DNA of 64,000 nt from Thiosocius sp963759055. GTDB taxonomy: Bacteria > Pseudomonadota > Gammaproteobacteria > Chromatiales > Chromatiaceae. How positions within the stretch are numbered: position 1 is the first letter of the stretch; each line of letters begins with the position of its first letter. The notes beneath the pieces are model-generated. The model did not search any database. It was not told where the DNA came from and saw only the letters and a list, made by a program, of their open reading frames with translations. The stretch is from NCBI GenBank assembly GCA_963759055.1, contig CAVWYD010000010.1:3720-67719 (forward strand), written 5' to 3'. The position numbers and the translations under genes are program-made. Below, one piece after another: positions 26,823 to 34,148 of the stretch.

Positions 26823-27895
26823 TCAGCGTTTCTTCAACCCAAGCGGATCATCCGGATCAATCCCGTCCATGAAGGGCTTGAAGCCGATCACGATGGGTAA
26901 GCTGATACACCAGACCGACCCAGTTACCAATCACCGCATGCGCGGTATCGCGCCAGGTATTGTCCAGCCCCCTGATCAACAGTTCATCCGGGAAATCGGG
27001 CATGCGACTCTCAGCCGCGACCGCTTCGTCCACCCGGATCCGATACTCACGCAGAATCGCCTTTTGTTGCTCGGTGAAGTAATTGTCGACAAAGGGCGGA
27101 TACAGCCTGCACCTCGCCGACTGCGTAACGCATGACCTCGCGCTTGTATTCCTTCAACAGCGAGACGGTGTCGTACTCCGGATGTCCCTGGAAGAAAACG
27201 AATCGGAAGCCGTCGGGACTGGTGGCCAGATGCACCCCAACGTCACTCTCGGCCAGCACGTGCAGACCGGCAGCATCGAACTGCGCACGAGACACGTCGT
27301 TCCAGCGCGAATGCGGCACATCGAACCGCGTATTGGTGTCGTAGACCAACGGGTGATTCTTGTCGACAAGTTGATGCGGAAAAACCCCCCAGGTCTTGGG
27401 CGGCCGGGGCACCCGGCGCTGGCCATAGCGAAACTCCAGTACTGCATGCGTGGCCAGACAGCTGCACAGGGTCGATGTGACATTGTCGAAGGACCAGTCG
27501 ATTACCTCGATCAGCGGCTCCCAGAACGGCTGCTCCGAGAGCGCCGAACCAACGACATTCGCGCCAGTGATGATCAGTGCGTCCAGCCCCTGTTCGCGCA
27601 CCTGTTCGAAGGTGTCGTAGTACTTCTCCACATGCGCGGTCGCCGCCTCGCCGCGTGCCAGATGCGGCAGCGTGAACGGATGCACATAAAACTGCGCGAT
27701 CGGATTACTGTCACCCACGAGCCGGAAGAACTGACGCTCGGTCGCCGCCAGCGCCTTGTCCGGCATCATGTTCAGCAAGCCGATGTGGAGCTCACGGATA
27801 TCCTGATGCAATGCCCGGTCAGGCGGCAGCACGTTGACGCCTTCCTGGCGAAGACGCTCAAAGGTCGGCAGCGAATTATGCGCAACGATCGGCAT
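26823..27895 (-). CDS. metA: Homoserine O-succinyltransferase, two frameshifts
   Basis: Activates homoserine for methionine synthesis. The reconstructed protein is about 356 residues. The first 266 are in one frame: LHIGLLNMMPDKALAATERQ, the catalytic cysteine in STLCSCLATHAVLEFRYG, and the catalytic histidine in FFQGHPEYDT. After YAVGEVQA near 27101-27108 one extra base must be dropped to continue with YPPFVDNYFTEQQKAILREY and on to WVGLVYQLTHRDRL; a second extra base near 26876-26884 precedes KPFMDGIDPDDPLG and the stop at 26823. An uncorrected reading stops at 27047. Both restored segments are clearly family sequence. Followed upstream by an ATPase gene six bases away, a common pairing. 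Confidence 0.88.
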
Positions 27896-27901
27896 GATTA
27901 C

Positions 27902-28747
27902 TTACCCGGCACGCGCGATGGCGTTTTCCATCAGGGCCAGAAAATCCTGCTCGTCCCGCACCTGCGCCACCTCACGGGAGGTCACGGTATATCCCTGTCT
28001 GGCAATCTGTTCATAACGGGGCACCCTGGAACGAAACAGGCGCGGGAAAACCCAACGGGTGAATTCGTCCGGGTCCATCTGCGCCGCATACTGCAGGCCG
28101 GTCTCGCTGAGATACGCGTCCAACTGCTCGAGCAGGAAATCCGGACGGTAATAAAGCGGCTTGGGATCACTCTGCGCACGTGCGATCAGCTTCTGTTCCT
28201 CTTCCTGGTCGGTCACCTGGATGTACAGCATCAGGGTGTGCTCAACCAGCAGATCGATCACGCCCGGCTCATCCAGCTCACATAGAGAGCCACCCACATC
28301 ATTGACGAAGTGCGGGTAGCCGTATATCTGCTGCCCCTTGTCGATAAAGGCCGGCACATCAAGCATAGCCGCAATCTCGGCATCCCGATATTTTGCCTGG
28401 CGGCGCTGGAAATCCTCCAGTGGGACACCGCCGAGTTCCGGATTCCCCAGTTTGCCCACAAATGACAGAACCGGGCCCAGATCGGAGATCTTGATATTGT
28501 TGCGGATGTAGATCCAGTCGTTGCGCAGGAGTTCGCTGATGAACGGAACCTGCATCACCTGCTCTTTGACCAGGTCAAGGATGCTCTCATCGAGATAGCG
28601 GGTACCGATCCGGTAATCGCCCGAATAGTGGTACCACTGCTGCTTGCGCAACATCGCGGAGATATGGGTCTTGCCGACACCGGACATGCCCAGCAGGGTG
28701 ACCCTTTTCGACTTCCAGTTACGGAATTCTTCGACAGTAAACTTCAC
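27902..28747 (-). CDS. P-loop ATPase associated with metA
   Basis: A 281-residue cytoplasmic protein with Walker A GMSGVGKTHIS at about 20-30 and a kinase-like core. The sequence WYHYSGDYRIGTRYLDE follows, and DVGGSLCELDEP resembles a switch/Walker B region. Proteins of this type are found beside metA in many gammaproteobacteria and are annotated simply as ATPases; whether they act on homoserine-pathway metabolites is unknown. It lies first in the metA operon, with six bases between the genes. Confidence 0.75.
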   Translation of the reverse strand: MKFTVEEFRNWKSKRVTLLGMSGVGKTHISAMLRKQQWYHYSGDYRIGTRYLDESILDLVKEQVMQVPFISELLRNDWIYIRNNIKISDLGPVLSFVGKLGNPELGGVPLEDFQRRQAKYRDAEIAAMLDVPAFIDKGQQIYGYPHFVNDVGGSLCELDEPGVIDLLVEHTLMLYIQVTDQEEEQKLIARAQSDPKPLYYRPDFLLEQLDAYLSETGLQYAAQMDPDEFTRWVFPRLFRSRVPRYEQIARQGYTVTSREVAQVRDEQDFLALMENAIARAG

Positions 28748-28967
28748 GATGCGCTCCGGCTGCTCGGTTCAAGCCGGGCATTATCCGTCATGCGCAGCAC
28801 CGGTGGAAATAGGCGCCCGCCGCTGCCCATCGCAGAAGTGCCCGGCAGCGCATCGAAACCCGCAGAAAACCCACGGCATCAAGATTGATTTATTTTCACC
28901 ACGGCGGCGCGGGGCGCCTCCAAGGGCACCGTATACTCCGCCTTTCACTGCCGCCATCGGAAGCTGA

Positions 28968-30122
28968 ATGGGCATTCGCAACCTCGCCATCGTGGTCTAC
29001 TGCACCATCGTCGGGTTCGCGATCCTGTACACCACCCAACCGCTGTTGCCCCTGCTGGCGGAGCAGTGGGGACGGCCCATTGGCGATACCGCCCTGTTGA
29101 CCACGGCTACCATGATCCCGTTGGCGCTGGGTCCGCTGTTGTACGGCTATGTGCTCGAACACGTTTCAACCAAGCACATGCTGACAGCCAGTTTCGGCGT
29201 CCTTACCCTGGCTCAGTTTGCCCTCGGCCTGGGGCCGGACTATGCCGTTTTCTTTCTGCTGCGCACCATCCAGGGACTGATGCTGCCGGCCGTTTTCACC
29301 GCGTTGATGACCTACAGCTCGGCCGCCGGTGGCCAGCAGAAAACGCGCAAGAACATCACGATCTACATCGCAGCCACCATCTTCGGCGGCTACAGCGGGC
29401 GGGCGCTGAGCGGCCTGCTGACCGATCTTCACAGCTGGCAGGCGGCGTTTCTGTTCTGGGCCATTGCCGCTCTTGTCGCCACATGGCTGACCACGCGACT
29501 GGCCTCCGACCCGCGCCTGCGACTGGGCAAGGTGCATCTGGCCGAGATTCGCAAGCTGGCACGGCGACCCGTCTATGCCGAGGGGCTGGCAAGCGCATTC
29601 CTGTTGTTCTTCGTGTTCGCCGCGATGCTGAACTTTCTGCCTTTCCACATGCGCGACAACGATCCGGGTATCTCGCAGAGTGCCATCGCCCTGGTATATA
29701 CCGGCTACCTTATCGGTGTCGTGATCGCCCTGACGTCCCTGCGCCTGATCAACCTGTTCGGCGGTGAACGCCGGACGCTGGTCGCCGGCAGCCTGGTTTA
29801 CCTGGTCGGCACGGCGGCGTTCGCGCTGCCCGGCAACCAGCTGGCCTATGTATCGATGCTGATCTTCGCCGCCGGCATGTTCACCCTGCACAGCGTGCTG
29901 TCGGCCTTTCTCAATCACCTCGAGACGGAACGCAAAGGCCTGATCAATGGTCTGTATGTATCAGCGTATTACTGCGGGGGGGCGCTGGGTTCCTATTTTC
30001 CGGGCTTCATTTATCAAAGCATCGGCTGGTCTGCGTTCATTGGTTTCCTGCTGCTGTTACTGGTTTTGCTGACCATATTGAGCCTGATGCTGCGCCACGC
30101 GGCGGAACCCTGGCAAACGTGA
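28968..30122 (+). CDS. MFS transporter
   Basis: A 384-residue major facilitator with twelve hydrophobic segments in two six-helix halves. LLYGYVLEHVSTKHML is the loop between helices 2 and 3, and FAAGMFTLHSVLSAFLNHLE with GLINGLYVSAYYCGGALGS belongs to the second half, recalling the YnfM/arabinose-efflux-like group of exporters. Substrate cannot be told. Transcribed divergently from the metA operon; cytochrome b561 begins right after its stop, so these may be cotranscribed. Confidence 0.85.
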   Translation: MGIRNLAIVVYCTIVGFAILYTTQPLLPLLAEQWGRPIGDTALLTTATMIPLALGPLLYGYVLEHVSTKHMLTASFGVLTLAQFALGLGPDYAVFFLLRTIQGLMLPAVFTALMTYSSAAGGQQKTRKNITIYIAATIFGGYSGRALSGLLTDLHSWQAAFLFWAIAALVATWLTTRLASDPRLRLGKVHLAEIRKLARRPVYAEGLASAFLLFFVFAAMLNFLPFHMRDNDPGISQSAIALVYTGYLIGVVIALTSLRLINLFGGERRTLVAGSLVYLVGTAAFALPGNQLAYVSMLIFAAGMFTLHSVLSAFLNHLETERKGLINGLYVSAYYCGGALGSYFPGFIYQSIGWSAFIGFLLLLLVLLTILSLMLRHAAEPWQT

Positions 30123-30123
30123 A

Positions 30124-30693
30124 ATGATCTGGAGAAACACTACAAACGGATACGGCCTGATGCACATCGTCCTGCACTGGACGGTGGCGGCCATGATCGC
30201 CCTGATGCTGCCGCTGGGCCTTTGGATGACAGGTCTCGACTACTACGATCCCTGGTACAAGAAGGGCCCGGACCTGCATCGTTCCATAGGCGTTCTGCTC
30301 GGATTCATCATGCTGGTTCGGATTGCATGGCGTCTTGGCAATCTGCGGCCGGCCCCAGTGTTGCCCCCAGGCCGGGAGCTCAGGCTCGCACACGCCGCGC
30401 ACCTGCTGCTATACCTGCTGCCCCTGCTGCTGATCGTCAGCGGTTATCTCATCTCCACCGCGGACGGCCGCGCGGTCGACGTATTCGGCTGGTTCGAGAT
30501 ATCAGCCACGCTGCAGGGGATCGAGGGGCAGGAGGATATCGCCGGAGAGGTGCATTTCATCCTGGCGATGATCCTGCTGACGGTGATCGCCCTGCACGCC
30601 GGGGCCGCGCTGAGGCACCACTTCATACTCAAAGACGACACCCTGCGTCGTATGTACAGACCCCAATCCAGCCCAAGTAACGAGGAAACCTAG
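30124..30693 (+). CDS. Cytochrome b561-family protein
   Basis: Four-helix membrane dihaem cytochrome that moves electrons to or from quinol. The 189-residue protein has the expected histidines: MHIVLHWTVAAM in helix 1, LHRSIGVLLGF in helix 2, and VHFILAMILLTVIALHAGAALRHHF toward the end. This fits the cytochrome b561 (CybB) family. It starts one base after the MFS stop and is followed directly by a YceI gene, a pairing found widely, where the YceI protein may carry an isoprenoid quinone or lipid. Confidence 0.88.
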   Translation: MIWRNTTNGYGLMHIVLHWTVAAMIALMLPLGLWMTGLDYYDPWYKKGPDLHRSIGVLLGFIMLVRIAWRLGNLRPAPVLPPGRELRLAHAAHLLLYLLPLLLIVSGYLISTADGRAVDVFGWFEISATLQGIEGQEDIAGEVHFILAMILLTVIALHAGAALRHHFILKDDTLRRMYRPQSSPSNEET

Positions 30694-30694
30694 C

Positions 30695-31303
30695 ATGAAC
30701 AAAGTCACGATAAAACGTCTCGCAATAGGCCTGATCCTGCTGTTGTCCGGTACCGCCCAGGCCGTCGACTACGTGATCGACACCAAGGGCGCACACGCCT
30801 TCATCCAGTTTCATATCAAGCATCTGGGCTACAGCTGGCTGGTCGGCCGTTTCAACCGCTTCGAAGGCGAGTTCAGCTACGATTCGAAAAACCCGAACGC
30901 CGCCAAGATAGAGGTCACGATCGACACGGCGAGCATCGACTCCAACCATGCCGAACGCGACAAGCATCTGCGCGATGATGAGTTTCTGGACGTGAAGAAG
31001 TTTCCGGAAGCGCGCTTTGTCAGCACCTCTTACCGCGACCTGGGAGACGGCAAAGGCGAACTGCAGGGTGAGCTGACCCTGCACGGCATAACCCGGGCGC
31101 TGACAATCGATGTGACACACATCGGTGAGGGCATGGACCCCTGGGGCGGCTACCGCCGTGGCTTCGAGGGCCGCACCAGCTTTGCCCTGGCCGACTTCGG
31201 CATCAAGCGCGACCTCGGTCCGGCGTCCAAGGAGGTCCATCTATGGCTGGGGATAGAGGGGGTTCGCGAGAAAAAATGGCATCCGGCGACTCGGAAGCCG
31301 TAA
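30695..31303 (+). CDS. Periplasmic YceI family protein
   Basis: A 202-residue lipocalin-like protein that binds polyisoprenoid lipid. The signal peptide is residues 1-23 (ending TAQA). The mature part begins VDYVIDTKGAHAFIQFHIKH, as in YceI, with FNRFEGEFSYD, RDKHLRDDEFLDVKKFPEA and GELTLHGITRALTIDV. It starts one base after the cytochrome b561 stop codon and probably functions with it in the periplasm. Confidence 0.93.
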   Translation: MNKVTIKRLAIGLILLLSGTAQAVDYVIDTKGAHAFIQFHIKHLGYSWLVGRFNRFEGEFSYDSKNPNAAKIEVTIDTASIDSNHAERDKHLRDDEFLDVKKFPEARFVSTSYRDLGDGKGELQGELTLHGITRALTIDVTHIGEGMDPWGGYRRGFEGRTSFALADFGIKRDLGPASKEVHLWLGIEGVREKKWHPATRKP

Positions 31304-31364
31304 GGGTTCAAGCCAAGGTGACCGGTGCCGACTATGCTCATAGGCAGGCAATCCGGTTGATCCT

Positions 31365-31874
31365 ATGGCTTCGACAAACGGCTGGTTGAGAAAAATCAGA
31401 AACGCGCTCCTGGTTGCGGTTACGGCAGCAGGATTGAGTGGTTGTGGCACCTCACCCGTCAGCGGACCGACCTACACGGGCGATTCCGGCCATCAGGCGG
31501 TCTCGCCGACACGCCACGAGGTGGTGCGTGTTGCCGGGCAGATGATCGGCACGCCTTACCGCTATGGCGGCAACAACCGTAAAGGTTTCGATTGCAGCGG
31601 CCTGGTGCAATATGCGTATCGCAAGGCCGGCGTGCATGTACCCCGCACGACCGCATCACAGTTGGCACAGGCGCGCGTGCCGGAACGTAGCAATCTGCTA
31701 CCCGGCGACCTGCTGTTTTTCGAAATCGACTGGCAGAAGAGCCGGCATGTGGGTATCTACGAAGGTGACGGTGTGTTCATCCACGCACCGTCAAGCGGCA
31801 AACGGGTTTCGCGCGCCTCGCTGGAAAATCCGTTCTGGGGCAAGCGACTGGTAGCGACCAGAACATTTCTCTGA
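31365..31874 (+). CDS. NlpC/P60 family lipoprotein peptidase
   Basis: A 169-residue cell-wall cysteine peptidase. The signal peptide ends in a lipobox (GLSGC, Cys27), so the protein is membrane-anchored. The catalytic domain starts near 50: GTPYRYGGNN, the active cysteine in FDCSGLVQYAY, NLLPGDLLFFE, and the active histidine in SRHVGIYEGDGVFIHA. It resembles MepS/Spr-like DD- or LD-endopeptidases that open peptidoglycan crosslinks during growth. Confidence 0.92.
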   Translation: MASTNGWLRKIRNALLVAVTAAGLSGCGTSPVSGPTYTGDSGHQAVSPTRHEVVRVAGQMIGTPYRYGGNNRKGFDCSGLVQYAYRKAGVHVPRTTASQLAQARVPERSNLLPGDLLFFEIDWQKSRHVGIYEGDGVFIHAPSSGKRVSRASLENPFWGKRLVATRTFL

Positions 31875-31910
31875 GCACTCCCCCAATGAAACCAGATGAG
31901 GATAAGGCGC

Positions 31911-32102
31911 ATGGCTGAGCGGAATCGACCCTTACAACCGACGCCGCCCAGCAATTCCCCGCCGGCCGGCACGGCGAAACCCGGCGGCATGAGCCTGAGC
32001 ATGCATGACGGGGTCGAGGTCTGGTGTGACTGCTGCTCGTGTGAGGCGGAGCCCTATTGGGTCGATGCTTTCGACGAAGCATGCGGGGGCGCAGAAAACT
32101 GA
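31911..32102 (+). CDS. Small cysteine-rich protein of unknown function
   Basis: A 63-residue frame starting MAERNRPLQP, about 36 bases after the peptidase gene. The first half is Pro/Ser-rich and disordered; the second half reads GVEVWCDCCSCEAEPYWVDA with a further cysteine in EAC, giving five cysteines that could bind metal. GATAAGG before the ATG is a weak ribosome binding site. No family recognised. Confidence 0.4.
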   Translation: MAERNRPLQPTPPSNSPPAGTAKPGGMSLSMHDGVEVWCDCCSCEAEPYWVDAFDEACGGAEN

Positions 32103-32110
32103 CAGTTGCT

Positions 32111-32131
32111 GGCAGGCGCAGCCTGCCCTAC
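32111..32131. repeat. REP-like palindrome copy
   Basis: A palindromic 21-base block (core GGCAGGCGCAGCCTGCC) that returns in inverted orientation at 38982-39002 with one mismatch. Both are intergenic. Confidence 0.55.
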
Positions 32132-32188
32132 GTAACTATGCGGCCTCAGGCTTGAGGGGGTCTGGCAGGGTTTGCGGGCAGGCCGGGA

Positions 32189-32280
32189 ACGCAAAGTGCG
32201 CAAAGTTGGCGCAGAGACCGCAAAGTTCAATTAAAAAAATGACTCTGCGCCCTTTGCGAAACCTCTGCGGCCTCTGCGTT
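32189..32280. repeat. Long imperfect inverted repeat of CGCAAAG/CGCAGAG units
   Basis: The left arm (32189-32227) starts AACGCAAAGTGCGCAAAG and the right arm (32242-32280) ends CCTCTGCGGCCTCTGCGTT; they are imperfect reverse complements around an A-rich loop. Each arm is itself made of degenerate heptamers. The transcript would fold into a stem of almost 40 bases. It lies between the small cysteine-rich gene and the convergent kbp-like gene. Confidence 0.7.
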
Positions 32281-32314
32281 CCTATGAACACTGTCGGGCT
32301 GCGCCCGATAACGC

Positions 32315-32752
32315 TTACCAGGTTTTCGGCGGTATGCGGATCTTCTGCCCCGGATAGATCAGGTCGGGATCCTTGATCACTTCCTTGTTGGCCTCGAAAA
32401 TCTTCGGATAATCCATTGCATTGCCATACTTCGCTTTGGCGATCTTCGACAGGGAGTCGCCACTCACGATGGTGTAGTACTCGACCTCGGGCTCGGGCTC
32501 GGGCGCGTCCATGCCGTCGATCTTCACCTCGGTCACGCCCTTGACATTACCGGCCATCAATACAGCCTTTTCCATCGCCTCGGCCGAGGCCGCCTTTCCG
32601 CTGAGATGCACCACGCCGTCCTCGAAGGTCACACCGAGATCGTCGACCCCCGGGTTTGCCGCGGCAATGCTCTCTTCAATCTTCTGTGCCGGATCATCAT
32701 TGGATCCGAACAGCTTCTTCCCCAGGTCTTTGGCAAAATCGAACAGGCCCAT
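32315..32752 (-). CDS. kbp: BON-LysM protein, Kbp/YgaU-like
   Basis: A 145-residue protein with an N-terminal BON domain (DLGVTFEDGVVHLSGKAASA) and a C-terminal LysM domain (YYTIVSGDSLSKIAKAKYGN, IYPGQKIRIP). This matches E. coli Kbp (149 residues), which binds potassium in the cytoplasm. The ATG at 32752 is chosen because GAGGAG lies six bases upstream; the ATG at 32758 is right against it. Sits downstream of the patatin gene but with its own 156-base gap. Confidence 0.88.
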   Translation of the reverse strand: MGLFDFAKDLGKKLFGSNDDPAQKIEESIAAANPGVDDLGVTFEDGVVHLSGKAASAEAMEKAVLMAGNVKGVTEVKIDGMDAPEPEPEVEYYTIVSGDSLSKIAKAKYGNAMDYPKIFEANKEVIKDPDLIYPGQKIRIPPKTW

Positions 32753-32908
32753 AGTCATCTCCTCATTTTTTATGTGTATCCAGGGGATCCAACACGGCAA
32801 TCCGCTGCAATTGGCCCCATCGGCCGGACAGTCTATCCGAAATTGGGGCACCCGAGTGTTGGCGCTTACGCAGAATTGCCCGTGCGGGTGATCTGCCTGC
32901 AACCAGAT

Positions 32909-34108
32909 TCAGTCCAGGAATCCACGGAAATGCCCGCGCAGATCCACATGCCTGTCTGCAAAGGCCGCACCCACCTGCTGAATCTCGGCGATGTGCTCGG
33001 TACTGTCCATCATCCGCACATGCTCGGCATCCACCTCGGACAGACCGAGCGCGGCCAGTCCGGATGCGGTCACGTCCGGATCGTAGCGGACGTAGGAAAA
33101 CAGCTTGCCGGTGCTCTCAGCGGAGCCTGCGGGATCGACGACCATGTCTCCAAACTCACGGTCCACCTCGGCACCGAAGCGGCATTGACCGATGGTACGG
33201 CACGCCATGTCCCAGCCATCGCAGGCCGCATTCATCAGCGCGGCGGGAATGTTCTTGGCATGATCGAGCAGCCACAGGTCACCAGCCTCGAGATCGAGCC
33301 GGGCATTGGCCGCCTTGCCGGTACCAACCGATACGATGAGCATCTCCTCGGTGCCGGTCTTCCAATTGATTCCATAGGGTTCGGCGGTCGCCATCTGATA
33401 CGCGAGGAATGCCGGATTGTTGTAGGTGGTTACACCGCCGTCGACGAACACGAACTGGTATTCACGCTCGGTGCCCTCGGCGAAGGTCACCACCTCCGGG
33501 GGAAAGAACGTCGGTGCAGCCGTACTCGCGCGCACCAGCTGCCACAGTGGCAGATCCAGGTTGCAGTCCAGCCTTGGCGTACCGTCATCCCGCACCCGCT
33601 GGTTGTATTTGCCCGCTGGATTATTGCTGACCGGCCAGGGCGAATCCGTGCTGTGGTTGCGCATCACCATCATCAGCAGTGTGCGCAGGTTTTCATCACC
33701 CAGGGTGGCATCCGGCTGCCCTGACGAAGGCTGATAGCCGAGCGCCCTGTTCAGTTCCGCCTGGAGCTTCCTTGCCAGGGGCTCGTCGTTGTAGCTGTAA
33801 CGCAGGCGCTTGAGCAGTGAGGCCTTGTCGAACATGTCCTTGCCGCTATCGAGATAAAAGGCGCGTATCTGGTCAATCGACATACCACAGGAAATGCAGG
33901 CGGCTATGATGGCCCCGGTGCTGGTGCCACAGGCGAAATCGAACCAGTCTGCCAGGACAAGGTCATTGTTTCCGGTCAGGTCGCGCAGTTCCTTCTCAAC
34001 CCTGGCGAGGATTTCCACTGACATGAGACCGAGGATGCCGCCACCATCGCAGGCAAGGATCCGCTTCTGGCCCGGCGCCCTGATTCGTTCACGTAGCTTT
34101 TCTTGCAT
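32909..34108 (-). CDS. Patatin-like phospholipase
   Basis: A 399-residue acyl hydrolase with a Ser/Asp dyad. The oxyanion loop is DGGGILGLMSVEIL near 20-33, the nucleophile serine is in GTSTGAI near 61-67, and the aspartate is in FVDGG near 222-226. No signal peptide is present, so it acts in the cytoplasm, presumably on phospholipids of the inner membrane. Its layout resembles patatin effectors of bacterial immune systems such as CapV. It follows by 40 bases a gene for a DRHyd/TPR/SLOG-like protein on the same strand, so the two should be one operon. A metabolic lipase role remains possible. Confidence 0.88.
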   Translation of the reverse strand: MQEKLRERIRAPGQKRILACDGGGILGLMSVEILARVEKELRDLTGNNDLVLADWFDFACGTSTGAIIAACISCGMSIDQIRAFYLDSGKDMFDKASLLKRLRYSYNDEPLARKLQAELNRALGYQPSSGQPDATLGDENLRTLLMMVMRNHSTDSPWPVSNNPAGKYNQRVRDDGTPRLDCNLDLPLWQLVRASTAAPTFFPPEVVTFAEGTEREYQFVFVDGGVTTYNNPAFLAYQMATAEPYGINWKTGTEEMLIVSVGTGKAANARLDLEAGDLWLLDHAKNIPAALMNAACDGWDMACRTIGQCRFGAEVDREFGDMVVDPAGSAESTGKLFSYVRYDPDVTASGLAALGLSEVDAEHVRMMDSTEHIAEIQQVGAAFADRHVDLRGHFRGFLD

Positions 34109-34148
34109 CGCGTGCTCCCTGGTCGGTTGTTGTTCAGTGTCCCGGCAG

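Noticed and set aside
32909..34108. CBASS CapV assignment for the patatin
   Set aside because: No CD-NTase or ancillary Cap genes are adjacent, so only the broader patatin label is justified.
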